A model generated the notes under the pieces. The model did not search any database. It saw only the letters and a list, made by a program, of their open reading frames with translations, and was not told the DNA's origin. Below are positions 35,230 to 46,692 of a stretch of 64,000 nucleotides of DNA, one piece after another. Source of the stretch: Mesorhabditis belari (Eukaryota; Nematoda; Chromadorea; Rhabditida; Rhabditidae); assembly GCA_958450365.1 (NCBI GenBank), contig CAUEEP010000742.1, positions 5,003,001-5,067,000 on the forward strand. Reading direction: 5' to 3'. Position numbers and translations under genes: made by a program. Positions within the stretch are counted from its first letter, which is position 1, and every line of letters starts with the position of its first letter.

Positions 35230-36261
35230 ATTAAAGCTATAAAAGTTAAGCTGAACTTTAGTTGATCTTTTGACTTTGCTATTTAAATCGAAATTTTATC
35301 GAATTATCCCAAGTTCTATTTACCAAAAGTCCCTCAATTTTCCCTATTTCTATTCATTCGAATAACGTTTGTTTATTGGTTTTCAAAGCAAAACACAGAC
35401 TGAAAAAGAGTGTCTCTCAATGATTTGTGCTCTGTAGTGAGAGTATTGATTTGACACACAGCTTTTCTCTCAAACCGATCCCTTTTCTATTCATCCAATT
35501 CACTTTACGAGACAATTAAATGCTAATAGAAACTTTTGGAACATCTTAAAAGCAGATAAAAATCACTTTTGATAAATATAAATTTATATCTACAATGCTT
35601 TTTAAATTAAATAATATAATTCACGTAAGTATGTTCTTATTGTTTTTATCTTATTCTTTTTATCTTATTCTTTTTATCTTATTGTTTTAAATCTAAATCT
35701 ATTTTGCTTTTGTGCAACACATTGTTTTGACATCTTTGAAGAATTCATTTAGCAAAACTATTTGTGAAACTTTATCTCTTAACATAATTGGATATTTATG
35801 TATTTTTCATCAATTTTTCTTTTTCCAACTGATCGTGAAGAGCTGCTTACTTTTCAACCTTTGATTCTTCTCTGTATAAAGATTCTTCTTATCACAAAGC
35901 ATCTCTGAAAAAAATGCCAATTAGTGATGTGATTTTCGCTGACTTTTATCGATTAGGCTTTTTGCTAGCGAAAATTTCTTCAATTTTACTGATACACTTA
36001 AACGCTTTTAATTCAAATGAACAAAAAAATAGAGAAATAACTTGGTATGACGATCTTTTCTTCTTTTCTTCTTTTGCAGACTTTTCCAACTTCCTTTTAC
36101 TAATTGTTTTGGTTTCTTCTTTAAAATTATTCAAAGAATTTGTGAAATTTGTCGTAACCAAAAGCTATTGTTTTGAAAATTCACTTCTTATTCATTCTAG
36201 GCTCACTGAACACCTCGTTTTAGGCTCACTGGCTCCTCACGATCCATTGAGCCCCTGGCCA

Positions 36262-38731
36262 ATGTTGCCTCTTCAAGTCTCTTCTCTATTCTCATCAATA
36301 TCTTCAACTATTTCATCTACAATTCCATCAACGGGAAAACAATGCTCGATTTGCGGTAGTTCTTCGCATGGACTCCACTTTGGGGCAATCAGCTGCCGAG
36401 CATGTGCCGCTTTCTTCAAGTACGTTTGATAAAAAGAACTTTAGTTGACACCAACTTTCTCTGTAAAAGTCAGAGAACTTTCTCTGACTCTAAGTCAGTC
36501 CATTTTGTGTAGTTCTATTGCTAGATTTGTGCTTAAAGCCAAAGCTCTCTAAGCCCAAAGCTCTAAGCCCAAATCTCTCTAGGCCAAAGCCAATCTTGAA
36601 ACCGATTGCTTTAGGAGAAGTGTTGACATGCGACGGGTTTACAATTGTCGACGATCCGGTGGAAAGTGCGATCTAACATTGGGTGAGTTTACTTAAATGT
36701 GTAAATGTATTACTGGTTTTTTTCAGATGTGAGATGTATCTGCAGAGCGTGTCGCTTCTCAAAGTGTTTAGCAATGGGAATGAGTTTGGGTGGCAGAGGT
36801 GAGGCTTAAATAAACTGACTGTAAATGTTTCAGGAAACCTATCAATGATTTAGGCTCGCCGAGTGACACTCAATCGCCCAGTTCGAGCGGTGTTGTCGCC
36901 TCACCGCCCGACTCAGACACGTTCAGCGCTCAATTTGACACATTGACTCGAGTAGCCGATGCTCTCCATCGGCTACACCAAACGTTTTTGATAGAGACAC
37001 CGGTAAACAAGTGATTCAAACTGTAACTGTTCGACAAATCATACTTTTTAATAGAATTGGCTAGACAATTTTAATCAATTAACAGAATTGGCTAGACAAG
37101 CTCACAATGAAAATTTCAGAAATTCTAGAAACAAATTCTTATTTCATTTCATTTTCTAATCTCTGCATTCAGCACATCAAACGCCCATTGAGTGTCACAT
37201 TTGATTTGGTCACCGAATATAGTCAACAATATGTCGATCATCTACCCGCATTCATCAAAGCTCACTATCCATATAGTGAAGATTTTACGGAAAACGAGAT
37301 GGTTTGTAAAATATTAGAATCTTAGAAATGTTTATATTTAACAATTTTAACGAAAAAATTTAGAATGAACTCTGTAAAAACTATGCAATAAAGTTCATCT
37401 TTTTCGAGAGTGGCTCACATTCAGCTGCAGCAAAGTCCTTTGATAAGTTGGTTTCTTGAACTTGAGATTCAATCAAGAAAGCTTTCCTTTTAGAAAAAAC
37501 CAAATTTAGAATCGTTTTCCATGACGGAAATTACATTGACATAAACGATTTGGAGCACTATTTCTCGACGTTTAAAGTCGCTCAATTCACACCAAAAGAC
37601 GCGGCAAGGTAAGCCGGGAAATCATTCAATCTCTGGCTGTTTAAATCTAGAAAGTCTTACCAATACTGGAACTAGAACTCTTTACTATACTGGAACATAC
37701 TGGAACTCTTTTTGATTCTAAGAATTATTCTAAAATTAAATGGCTATTGATTTTCTATGATCACAGCCTATCAAACTTTTACTTTCTAGAGTTTACTTTT
37801 ACTTTCATCATCCCTCATTTACTCGATTCTTTTATTTACTTTTAGTTGCTCTTTTGACTAGCCAAAAGTGATGAATTTTGGCATAGTTCATTTAAAATTA
37901 TGACGATTATGGATTATGATTGTCAATTCAAACTTTGAACTTGAAGTTGACATGATTTTTAACAAGCAACAAACAATGAGAACGATTACCTAGCTGCCAT
38001 AATTTGGAATTTTTCTGAAATCAGAAAACCAGGCTGACTGTAAACTAAAGCCAGCTAAAGAATCAAAATCAAAACTTAAAATAGCAATGCTTTGACTTTT
38101 TGAAAGAACTTTTACTTTCTAGAGTTCATCATCCCTCATTTACTCGATTCGTGAAAACCCTCACAAAACCGTTATCACTACTGGATATGAATGGTAAAAA
38201 AGATATTCAAATCATATCAAAAGCTAAATTTAAGATATTGAAAAAGCTGCTTTAATACTTTTGATCTTCTTCGAACCGGGAATCCCATCATTGACAAAAG
38301 AAACAGATGAGAAAGTGATGAGAGGAAGGGATTTAGCGTTGAAGTAAGTTCGACTTCTAAAAAAAGTTATCAGATTTAAGCAATTCAAAAAGTAAAGCTG
38401 TTAATCTATTCAACTTTAGAGAACTTACCATGTACTATAAGCAAACTGCAAGAAGTGCCGATTTTCCGATTCGAATGGCGAGGCTGATGATGGTGATACC
38501 GTGTCTAGAGGTGATTGATCAAAGCTTTTGAGTGAAGACAATAGGCATGAATGTTCAGCGTTTAGATAAGTGCTTTACTAGTTAAAGATTTGAAGATTTA
38601 GATTTAAACTCAAATGGAGAACTTATTTTCACTTTCAGAGAGTCGTTGACACATTCAAGGAAGATATGCGAATCAATAAATTATTTGGTGAAGTCAATGA
38701 GGAGAGTTTGCTGATGTTGGCTGGATTTTGA
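36262..38731 (+). CDS. nhr: Nuclear hormone receptor (supplementary nematode NHR)
   Basis: A ligand-regulated transcription factor. Eleven exons join in phase: 36262-36419, 36615-36682, 36727-36798, 36854-37002, 37173-37301, 37364-37446, 37510-37608, 38123-38193, 38235-38343, 38420-38510, 38639-38731 (373 aa). The first zinc finger is CSIC-x13-CRAC with P-box CRACAAFFKR. The second finger is CRRSGGKC ... CICRACRFSKC. A Ser/Pro hinge follows (SPSDTQSPSSSG). The ligand-binding domain has AIKFIFFES, HDGNYIDINDLEHYFSTF, a helical AALILLIFFEPGIPSL and an ending KLFGEVNEESLLMLAGF. The start chosen is the ATG before LPLQVSSLF; the frame is open upstream to 35914, but that part is AT-rich and may be 5' UTR or intron. 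AATAAA at 38852. The specific nhr number is unknown. Confidence 0.93.
37839..38105. repeat. Dispersed 267-bp repeat, copy 1, inside NHR intron 7
   Basis: Matches 42172-42437 with few differences (begins CTTTTAGTTGCTCTTTTGAC, ends GCTTTGACTTTTTGAAA). On both sides lie partial copies of the start of NHR exon 8 with its acceptor: 37774-37829 and 38107-38150 share TTTTACTTTCTAGAGTT and CATCATCCCTCATTTACTCG. Confidence 0.85.
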
Positions 38732-38972
38732 GATTATCTAAATGCCTATTTTATGCATTAAGCTCAGAAAAACCTCAATTCGATTAAACCATAAACTGTG
38801 ATGCTCGTTTTTTTGTCTAGTTGTATAAAGTTTTTCACTACAGTATGCTGAAATAAAGGAATTATTTTGACAATCGAAAGAAGCAATGAGAAATTTCTTT
38901 AAAATAGAATCCAGACTGAAGAAGAGATGATCTTGAATTGTTTTTGATCTTGAATTGTTTATAGCAAAAATT

Positions 38973-39399
38973 GGTTTATGATAAGGATACTGTAAATTTG
39001 CTGAAATTGTATAAAACAAGAACAATTTGCTTTTTAATCATCGAAAAATTGTTTACTTTCTGGTAAATTATTAATTCTTAAATTTGGATCAACTTTAATC
39101 AAATGAATCGAGATCTTTAAAAGTTTATAATCAAATTAAAATAATCCTAATCTCTCCTTCAAATCCCGCAATCTACTTTCTAGCATGGTTTATGACAACG
39201 ATACTGTAAATTTGCTGAAATTGTATAAAACAAGAACAATTTGCTTTCTAATCATCGAGAAATTGTTTACTTTCTGGTAAATTATTAACTCTTAAATTTG
39301 TATCAACTTTAATCAAATGAATCTAGATCTTTAAAAGTTTATAATCAAATCAAAATAATCCTAATCTCTCCTTCAAATTCTCCAATCTACTTTCTATTT
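38973..39399. repeat. 214-bp tandem duplication
   Basis: Two head-to-tail copies starting GGTTTATGATAAGGATACTG (38973) and GGTTTATGACAACGATACTG (39187), with about 5 differences. Located downstream of the NHR gene; non-coding. Confidence 0.85.
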
Positions 39400-41553
39400 A
39401 AATACACTATTTTTCTAGACAGCAATTTGTTATCTAAAAAGAAAATTCGAGCTCAGAAACTAATCTGGATACATTCAAGAATCTCTTCACACATAAGCAC
39501 CTGCAAATTTAAATTGTTTAAATGCACCCTCTGCAAATTTAAAACCCCATTTTTGATGGTCATAATTAGCGTTTCTAAACGAAGAAGAATTCAATTCTTT
39601 GTGCAGATAACCGTGCAAGAATGGCGTTAATTCCTTCTCTCACATGACCGCTCATTGGCCGACGGGGATGATTAAAAATGGGAGGCGAATTTATAGCCGC
39701 AAAGAGATGGGGGAATTGAGGACGATCGGCCACACCAATTCACCCCCACGTTTATAAGAGGACAGCTAATTCCTCTTATAAACGGACGGACTCTAATGCT
39801 TCTTCGGAAAGCTTCAGAAGAAATAGAATTCTTCGTTTGAACACAGTAGGGCTTCTTTTGAATTGCCAATATTCTTGAAGCTTCTTGAGTTACAAGAATT
39901 GCAATATTCTTGAAGTCTTAAAGCCTCTGGTAGATAGATAACTATTGAATTTGTCAAACCTATTTTAAACAAACGATTTCATATGTTACCTTTTCTGTTG
40001 ATTGACTCTTTCTTTGAACATTCTTCTTTCTTAGCCCATATTTATATTTGACTTCCCTATAAATATTTATTCCCATCACAAATCCAGCTTTATCTTTCTT
40101 CTTTATCTTTCCCCATCTTCAAGAACACTATCGTGAAATTTAATTGCCCGTTCGCATCTTCTCTTTAAACCAAAAATAGCTCCTCGTCATTTTTTCGTGA
40201 GCTATTTTCGAGCATTTCTTTCTTTCCACGTAATAATTAGCCTCAGATAGAGTGTCCCTGTGCAGTGAGGTGCTTCATTTGAGGAGTTGATCCCTCCTCT
40301 AGTTTCCCCTTTCATCAGCTACATCTTTCAAAATCTCTCATCACTTTCATCGAAAGGCTGCAATAGCTGAATTCATTCAAATTGCATGGGAATGAGGAGA
40401 CTAGGAGGGATTTCTTTTCGAATTTACAACAGTGAACATCCATGAGCACTGATTGTTGATCACTCATCTCTTTAAAGAGTCCGTAATGAGATCGAGAATA
40501 ATAAGTTGTTATTGCCGACATTACTCAGACGTCTAGTGTGCCTTTGCTAGGATTGACTGACACAAGCGTTTACTCTTTTTAGTATTCAAGCCTGATAAGT
40601 AGAAAGTTGAAGAGAATGTTGTTAAAGTTGACAAGTTTTGAAACATTCGGAGCTAAGAAACTGGTTAAACCCTTTTAAATTATCTGACCGTCATGGCTGA
40701 ACGAGTAAAACGAGTTCCTGGTGTACTTTAGATTCAACATCTCCTTCTGAAGCAATTCAAAATCCCCTTGAACCTCCCTTTCTTCCTAGTGAATGTAAGA
40801 TCTTAAGTCCAAGACATGCTCTTACACAAGACTAACGAATCTCCTAGTGATGTTTTCTAAATCTCGATCAAAATAAGAATATCACTTCTAGACATTTGCA
40901 AAATCCGAGCACCATTTACATGAAGCACAAAAAGCCGTATTAATTTCTTTTTTTCCCAGAGGAATCCGGTACTTTCCCAGAACTCATAAAGTTTTGCAGA
41001 AAAAGCGAGAAGCTCAAAAAGGTGAATGAGGGGATTTATGAATATTTGACTTTAAAATATTTCATTATTTGATTACATTTTGAATGGAAGAGTTCTTTTA
41101 AGAGTTGTTCCCTAATCTTCAATGTAAATTCAACTTAAAAACCAGACTGAAAAATGACAGATTTTATCTGATATTGATAATTTTATTGAACTATGGTTTC
41201 TCCATTTTTCAAATTCGTTCCGGAAATGCAAAAAGCACTCTAATTTGGCTTTTCCGTGTGGATTTAAAATTCAGTTTTCTAGTTTTTTCTAACTTTTTCT
41301 TGAGATGTTGCGTTGAAGTGTCAAAGATTTAGATCCTCGCGTGATTTCTCTCATTTTTGACTTCCTCAAGGATTAAGTAAAGCTTTTTAAAACCTAATTG
41401 GAAAGATGGCTGACAATGTGAATTGATTCTGGAGTACTGTAGTAAGAAATTCAAAATTTCAAACATCTTTAGCAAAGAACATTAACTAGTTAACTTTAAA
41501 TTTAAAAAATTAACATTAACTTAACAAAGAACTTCTTACTTCTTACATTTTAA
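39400..41553. other. Non-coding stretch with one strong hairpin
   Basis: CGTTTATAAGAGGA (39749-39762) pairs with TCCTCTTATAAACG (39771-39784) across an 8-nt loop. The surrounding 39640-40280 is less AT-rich than neighbours and could be regulatory. No gene model could be built. The frames at 39427-39869 and 40315-40521 have no domain. Confidence 0.45.
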
Positions 41554-41969
41554 AACACCTTTCTCCACGTGTCATTCCTTATTTGGAATAATTTGGAATC
41601 GACTCCCCAGAGTTTTGAGAGAGTCCAATCGTCTCGAAACCTTTAAACTATCTGTAGATGATCTTGATCTTGGAGCTCTAGTGGATCCTTGACCTTATCT
41701 GTGCTACCTATATATTACGTGTATTATATCGTGTTGCTTTTTATCGACCCTTTTCGTGTTATATGTATGAATTCATGTGTTTTAATCTTAAATCTAGCGC
41801 ACTTTATCTCAGGTCCTGAATAAAGTATCTATATATATGTTGTGTCCGATTTAGATTACAGTCTATATCGGACGTCCGATTTAGATTCAATCTAAATCGG
41901 ACGGAAATCTAAATCGGACACAACATATATATATATTTTACAACACCTTTCTCCACGTGTCATTCCTTA
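41554..41969 (+). mobile_element. LINE 3' end with palindrome inserted in its tail
   Basis: Direct repeats AACACCTTTCTCCACGTGTC + ATTCCTTA (28 bp) at 41554-41581 and 41942-41969 flank a truncated LINE. From 41585 an open frame reads IIWNRLPRVLRESNRLETFK and ends DLGALVDP with a stop at 41690-41692, the usual reverse transcriptase C-terminus. A 3' UTR with GCACTTTATCT and GAATAAAG leads to a (TA)n tail. Inside that tail is an 86-bp palindrome (41839-41924, ends GTTGTGTCCGATTTAGATT) that must have inserted later. Confidence 0.8.
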
Positions 41970-42171
41970 GATAAAAAAGAAATTTTTCTTAGAATTCTTA
42001 GAAATTCATCGATGCATAAACGTAAATTTCTACTCTGCTGAGTAGACTGATGAGTCTATCCATTTAGATAGAAAAAGAGATCAATTCGATCAATCACTTG
42101 AGTCAAGTGAAAAGGACAAATTTATTCTCCCCTCCATTCATCTTCTTTTTCGTTTTTCTCATTCTTGATAG

Positions 42172-42437
42172 CTTTTAGTTGCTCTTTTGACTAGCCAAAA
42201 GTGATGAATTTTGGCATAGTTCATTTAAAATTATGACGATTATGGATTATGATTGTCAATTCAAACTTTGAACTTGAAGTTGACATGATTTTTAACAAGC
42301 AACAAACAATGAGAACGATTACCTAGCTGCCATAATTTGGATTGTTTCTGGAATCAGAAAACCAGGCTGACTGTAAACTAAAATCAGCTTAGAATCAAAA
42401 TCAAAACTTAAAATAGCAATGCTTTGACTTTTTGAAA
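42172..42437. repeat. Dispersed 267-bp repeat, copy 2
   Basis: Second copy of the repeat found in NHR intron 7 (37839-38105). Intergenic here. It contains CATAATTTGGATTGTTTCTG where copy 1 has CATAATTTGGAATTTTTCTG. No clear target duplication at this copy. Confidence 0.85.
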
Positions 42438-43155
42438 AGAATAGAAGGCTTTTTTCTTCAAAAAAGAATTATCTCTCAATGAAATCTTGACAGCTTATAA
42501 GCCGGATAGTGACTTTTTCTGCTATTTTGAAGATTTAAGGCTTATATACGGCTCTTTTATAAGTTTTCCAACTAACGATTGCCTTGAGTTGCCCTTTGAA
42601 AGTGATCTCCCCTCAATCCATCACAAATTTTATTCATCCATTCATCCATTCACCCATTTCCCTTCTTTTTTTCCACCTCCCACCACTTCTTTCTTTTTCT
42701 TTTCCTTTTTCTTATACTAATCATTATATCCATATTCATTTACTTTTCTATTTGATTCGCCAATTGCGTGTCCACTGATGAATAGACGCTTCTCTCATCC
42801 ATCTAATCATTCATCAAACGGGAACTTCGTCAAACGCTTTTTCCCTTCTATAGAAATGTGTTCTGATAGTTGGGAAAAGAAGAGTATAGCAACTTTTTTG
42901 ATTCTGTACAATGTAGTCGCTTTTTGTGGGTGATGTAAACTTTAGTCCAGCCTACAGAGCGCTTTTTAATCACAATTTGGCATCAAACACGGCTAGGTTG
43001 ACTTTTCTTGTGAATATTTCAAACTCTAACCTGGCTCTGACTCATGATCTGCCTACAATACCAAAACAAAACCTCTTTGTGATACTAGATCAACCATTAC
43101 AAACTATTATTATAATTGTAAGCATACTTACTGATAGAATCTTTTCACCGTTCTT
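42438..43155. other. Non-coding stretch
   Basis: CT- and AT-rich. The open frames 42487-42720 and 42926-43162 have no recognisable domain or splice context. Confidence 0.4.
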
Positions 43156-43825
43156 GGACTAAGATTTTAATCACGATTCAGGATTAGACTTCCCACAGCT
43201 ATGAAATAGAAGAAGAAGATTTTATTTTATAATATTAAAAATCCACTCAAGAAGATTTTATAATATTAAAAATCCATTTCACACTTTGTTGTTCAACTTT
43301 TTTCAAGCTTAACACCAAGATTGTGTGAATGCCATTCGTATCCTCTTTTCTTTTCCTTTGTGAAACTGAGCCGCTTAAATTGGACCAAGATTTTAATCAC
43401 GATCCAGGATTAGACTTCCCACAGCTATGAAATAGAAGAAGATTTTATTTTATAATATTAAAAATCCACTCAAGAAGATTTTATAATATTAAAAATCCAT
43501 TTCACACTTTGTTGTTCAACTTTTTTCAAGCTTAACACCAAGATTGTGTGAATGCCATTCGTATCCTCTTTTCTTTTCCTTTGTGAAACTGAGCCGCTTA
43601 AATTGGACCAAGATTTTAATCACGATCCAGGATTAGACTTCCCACAGCTATGAAATAGAAGAAGATTTTATTTTATAATATTAAAAATCCACTCAAGAAG
43701 ATTTTATAATATTAAAAATCCATTTTACACTTTGTTATTCACTTTTTCAAACTTAACACCAAGATTGTGTGGATTCCATTCGTATCCTCTTTTCTTTTCC
43801 TTTGTGAAGCTGAGCAGCTTAAATT
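43156..43825. repeat. 223-226-bp tandem repeat, three units
   Basis: Units start GGACTAAGATTTTAATCACG at 43156, 43382 and 43605. Each contains a nested short duplication AAGATTTTATAATATTAAAA. Units 1 and 2 are nearly identical; unit 3 is more diverged at its right end (GAGCAGCTTAAATTTG). Confidence 0.9.
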
Positions 43826-45938
43826 TGATTCACCGTGTATCATCAAATTGAGAAAAGGAAAAGAAAACTCGAGGATAGTGATGAAAAGAAAATTTCGGTT
43901 TCATTTGTGAAGGAAATGTAGCTTTACTTCAAGCTTCTTGAAGTTCCTCATTAATTAGCGAACGGGATTTTTTCAGATTCTCTTCTTCTGGAGATTCTTG
44001 ATCAAGGGTTCTTTGATACTAGAATGTCACTAAAGTTGACTTTTTCAATAGAATCTGCTGCTTTGCTTTACTCTATTCATAAAGTGATAGGAAATTCAAA
44101 AGTTGGATCAAAAGATGATCTTTTCTCAAGTCTATTCATCTATTTATCCTTTCAAATCACTTTTTTTCACCGCTAAGATTGAAATTTTGAATTAATTTTC
44201 TCGAATTCCTCCAAAAAATTTCATCAAATTTTATCCTAAGGCGTTCCTCCAAAAAAGTTCTGCAAAAAAAAGCAATAAGCAAGAAAAAAATGAACTCGAG
44301 TTTGACGAAAATCATGGAATTGCATAGGAATATTAGAGTCTAATATTTTTTTTTTATTTAAAATAAATTCGGTTTATACTCTTTGAGTTATTTAGGAAAA
44401 GCACACAAAATTATCACTTTATTTTCTGTTATCTGGAAGCCATTGATATGCTCTTGTTTTGTAGTCTTAACTCAAATCTATTAATACAGGAATTAATACA
44501 GGAATGGGGGATTTCCCTTGCGTCTTCGGGAAGCAAAAAGCAATAATCAATTATTTCCATTCAACTGAAGAAACTGAAGAAACCAGCAACAACAAAAAGA
44601 AAAGAATAGAAACTTGAACTTGAAAAGAACTCAAAATTATTAATCCGTCTAACTTTCAAGTTATGAATCATTCTTGTTTTAAGGAATCCGGTTTTGCCAA
44701 AGAAAAATGGCTGTAGCCATTGAGGGTCTTCAGATGTTTTGATTCAAAAAAAGAACATCTCCGTCTAGTCAAGAACTTTTAGTCAAGAACGTCTAGTCAA
44801 CGTCTAGTCAACGTAATTGAAAACCTCTTGAGCTTTGATGAATAATCTCACTGATTTAGATAAAAGTTTACAAATTGAAAAGGAAAGAAAGAGATCTTTC
44901 CACTTTTTGTTTTTTCTTTTAAAGGTTCCACACAAATTGCTTCCCGAAGACGCAAGGGAAATCCCCCATTCCTTTGCGGGAAAAAGAATGGCGAGGACCC
45001 TGTTTTGTTCCTCGTTTCCTTTCCTGCTCAATTTCTGTTTTTTTCTTCTGAAGATTTTTCTTCTCAAGCTTTTCTGCATCAGTGATAGTTTCTGGGAAAT
45101 TATTTAATCCGAGATCTTCGATGAAATCGGAGAAACAAGAGATGTTGCTGTGTTATTGGCTAGCTCTCCACGCATCTGATGCTTCTGCAAACAACTACAA
45201 TTGATTTTCCGAATCTTTAAGTTGAATGTAAACTATTTTACAAGCTTACAGCTTACAGCTTACAAGCAACTACATGCTAAAGTTGGGTATGCTTTTGAGC
45301 AATCTGAGTTACCCGATATGCAATCCAATAGGAATTTCAATAGGAAATTTTTCAAGAGTTCTACTTATTCTAATTTATATTTTATGACCTAAATCAATCC
45401 AAATTCTGAAAATAAACTCAAATCAAATTTTTAGATTCAAATCATTTCCTAATTTTTCAAAAGATAAATGTTTCCTCACATCCATTGCTCCGGAAAGAAC
45501 TCCAATTTCCGGTACTTGATCCTTTTGCGTAATTTATGTAAATTGGTCCCCTTGTTCTAGAAAACTAATTTCCTTAAATGTTTTTAACCAAAAACTCCTA
45601 ATTTGAACACTTCTCATTGGAAATTCACGCTTATCTTTGAAAAATTAAAGAAAAACTCCGTGTTGGGCAACTGAACCGGCTAATCGGGGCTTGTTTGTTC
45701 AAAGTATTTGCACAAATTTAGCATTTAAAGCTTTTAGCTGTTTTTTTTGTAATTCTGAACCTAAGTCACTCACGTTCACAAAAAAAAACGCAGAAGTAAA
45801 ATTTTTCTTGTCCTCACTTGTCGCCTAATTTCTCAAGGGTCCACTCAACCGTGGTTTTCCTCGTTTTCACTTCAAAATATTTCCAAAGTTTCGAATTCAA
45901 AGTAAATTCTCTAATTTGCAAAGTTTTCCCGTTTATTA
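43826..45938. other. Intergenic stretch with a 36-bp inverted pair
   Basis: GGAATGGGGGATTTCCCTTG + CGTCTTCGGGAAGCAA (44501-44536) recurs as its exact complement at 44937-44972, 400 bp away. The right copy sits in a 90-codon frame (44835-45107) containing HKLLPEDAREIPHSFAGKRM. No family was recognised. The rest is AT-rich. Confidence 0.55.
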
Positions 45939-46459
45939 TTGGGTTGGGGAGAATGAGTCGGCGCCGAAAATCAAAAAAATGTCTAAAACTTCTATTCGAC
46001 TTCGTCAAATAATATGCGTTTGATATCAGTAGAATGGTTAACTAATTCTCTACAAAATGACATTTAAAAGAAAATTCAAACAGCGCCTCCGCTCAAGAAA
46101 AAGCCATTTTGTCACAAAAACTACAAACTGTCATCTAGAAAAAAATCATTGGTGGGATCTTCCTGCAAATTTGGCAACTTAAGTAATTGAATGTGCTCTA
46201 TCTTTTTTATATAAACACCAAAGAAGGTTTATGTGAAAGAAACTGTTCAAATGATGAGTCGGACTCTTTGCCATTTTAACCAGCTGCGTTTCGAAGTTCA
46301 TAAACTCCACGAAAGAAAAGCTTTGTGGAATCTCTCAAAAGTCATTTTGTAGAGAAATAGTGGATCCTTTTGATGAAACCAAACGTATGTTTAAAGAAGG
46401 CTTTATGTGTGCAAAAAGTCCCTTTAAAGTTGGGCGCCGACTCATTCTCCCCAACCCAA
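45939..46459. mobile_element. Mariner-type MITE, family 2
   Basis: 521 bp, flanked by TA. Ends TTGGGTTGGGGAGAATGAGT + CGGCGCC and the inverse GGCGCCGACTCATTCTCCCC + AACCCAA. Same outer TTGGGTTGG as family 1 but a different body. No transposase. Confidence 0.85.
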
Positions 46460-46509
46460 TATCTAGAACTTCCATTATTTGCTTTCTCTAAATCCTCTAG
46501 AGCTTTTTT

Positions 46510-46692
46510 TTTGTAAATCGTGTGATTAAAGTTTGGAATGCCCTTCCCGACAAGTTGCGTTTGATCTCCACCGTGTCTGATTTTAAAAGGGCTACTTCGT
46601 TGCATTTTAAGTGACTTTGTGATCTTTTATCTGGTACATTTTTCGCACTTTATTTCTTTCTAAATAAAGTATTTATATATATATATATTACC
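46510..46692 (+). mobile_element. LINE 3' end fragment
   Basis: Open from 46522: VIKVWNALPDKLRLISTVSD then FKRATSLHFK and a stop (46612-46614). The 3' UTR has CGCACTTTATTTC, AAATAAAG and a (TA)n tail, as at 41582. It is heavily 5'-truncated and lies next to MITE family 2. A target duplication was not identified. Confidence 0.75.

Noticed and set aside
34812..35242. Two 65-66-codon frames on opposite strands with the same protein sequence
   Set aside because: They are the mirror arms of the palindromic element at 34819-35229, not genes.
37494..37509. Acceptor TTTTAG at 37493 for NHR exon 7
   Set aside because: Gives an in-frame stop; the acceptor at 37509 restores the frame (FDKIVFHDGNY).
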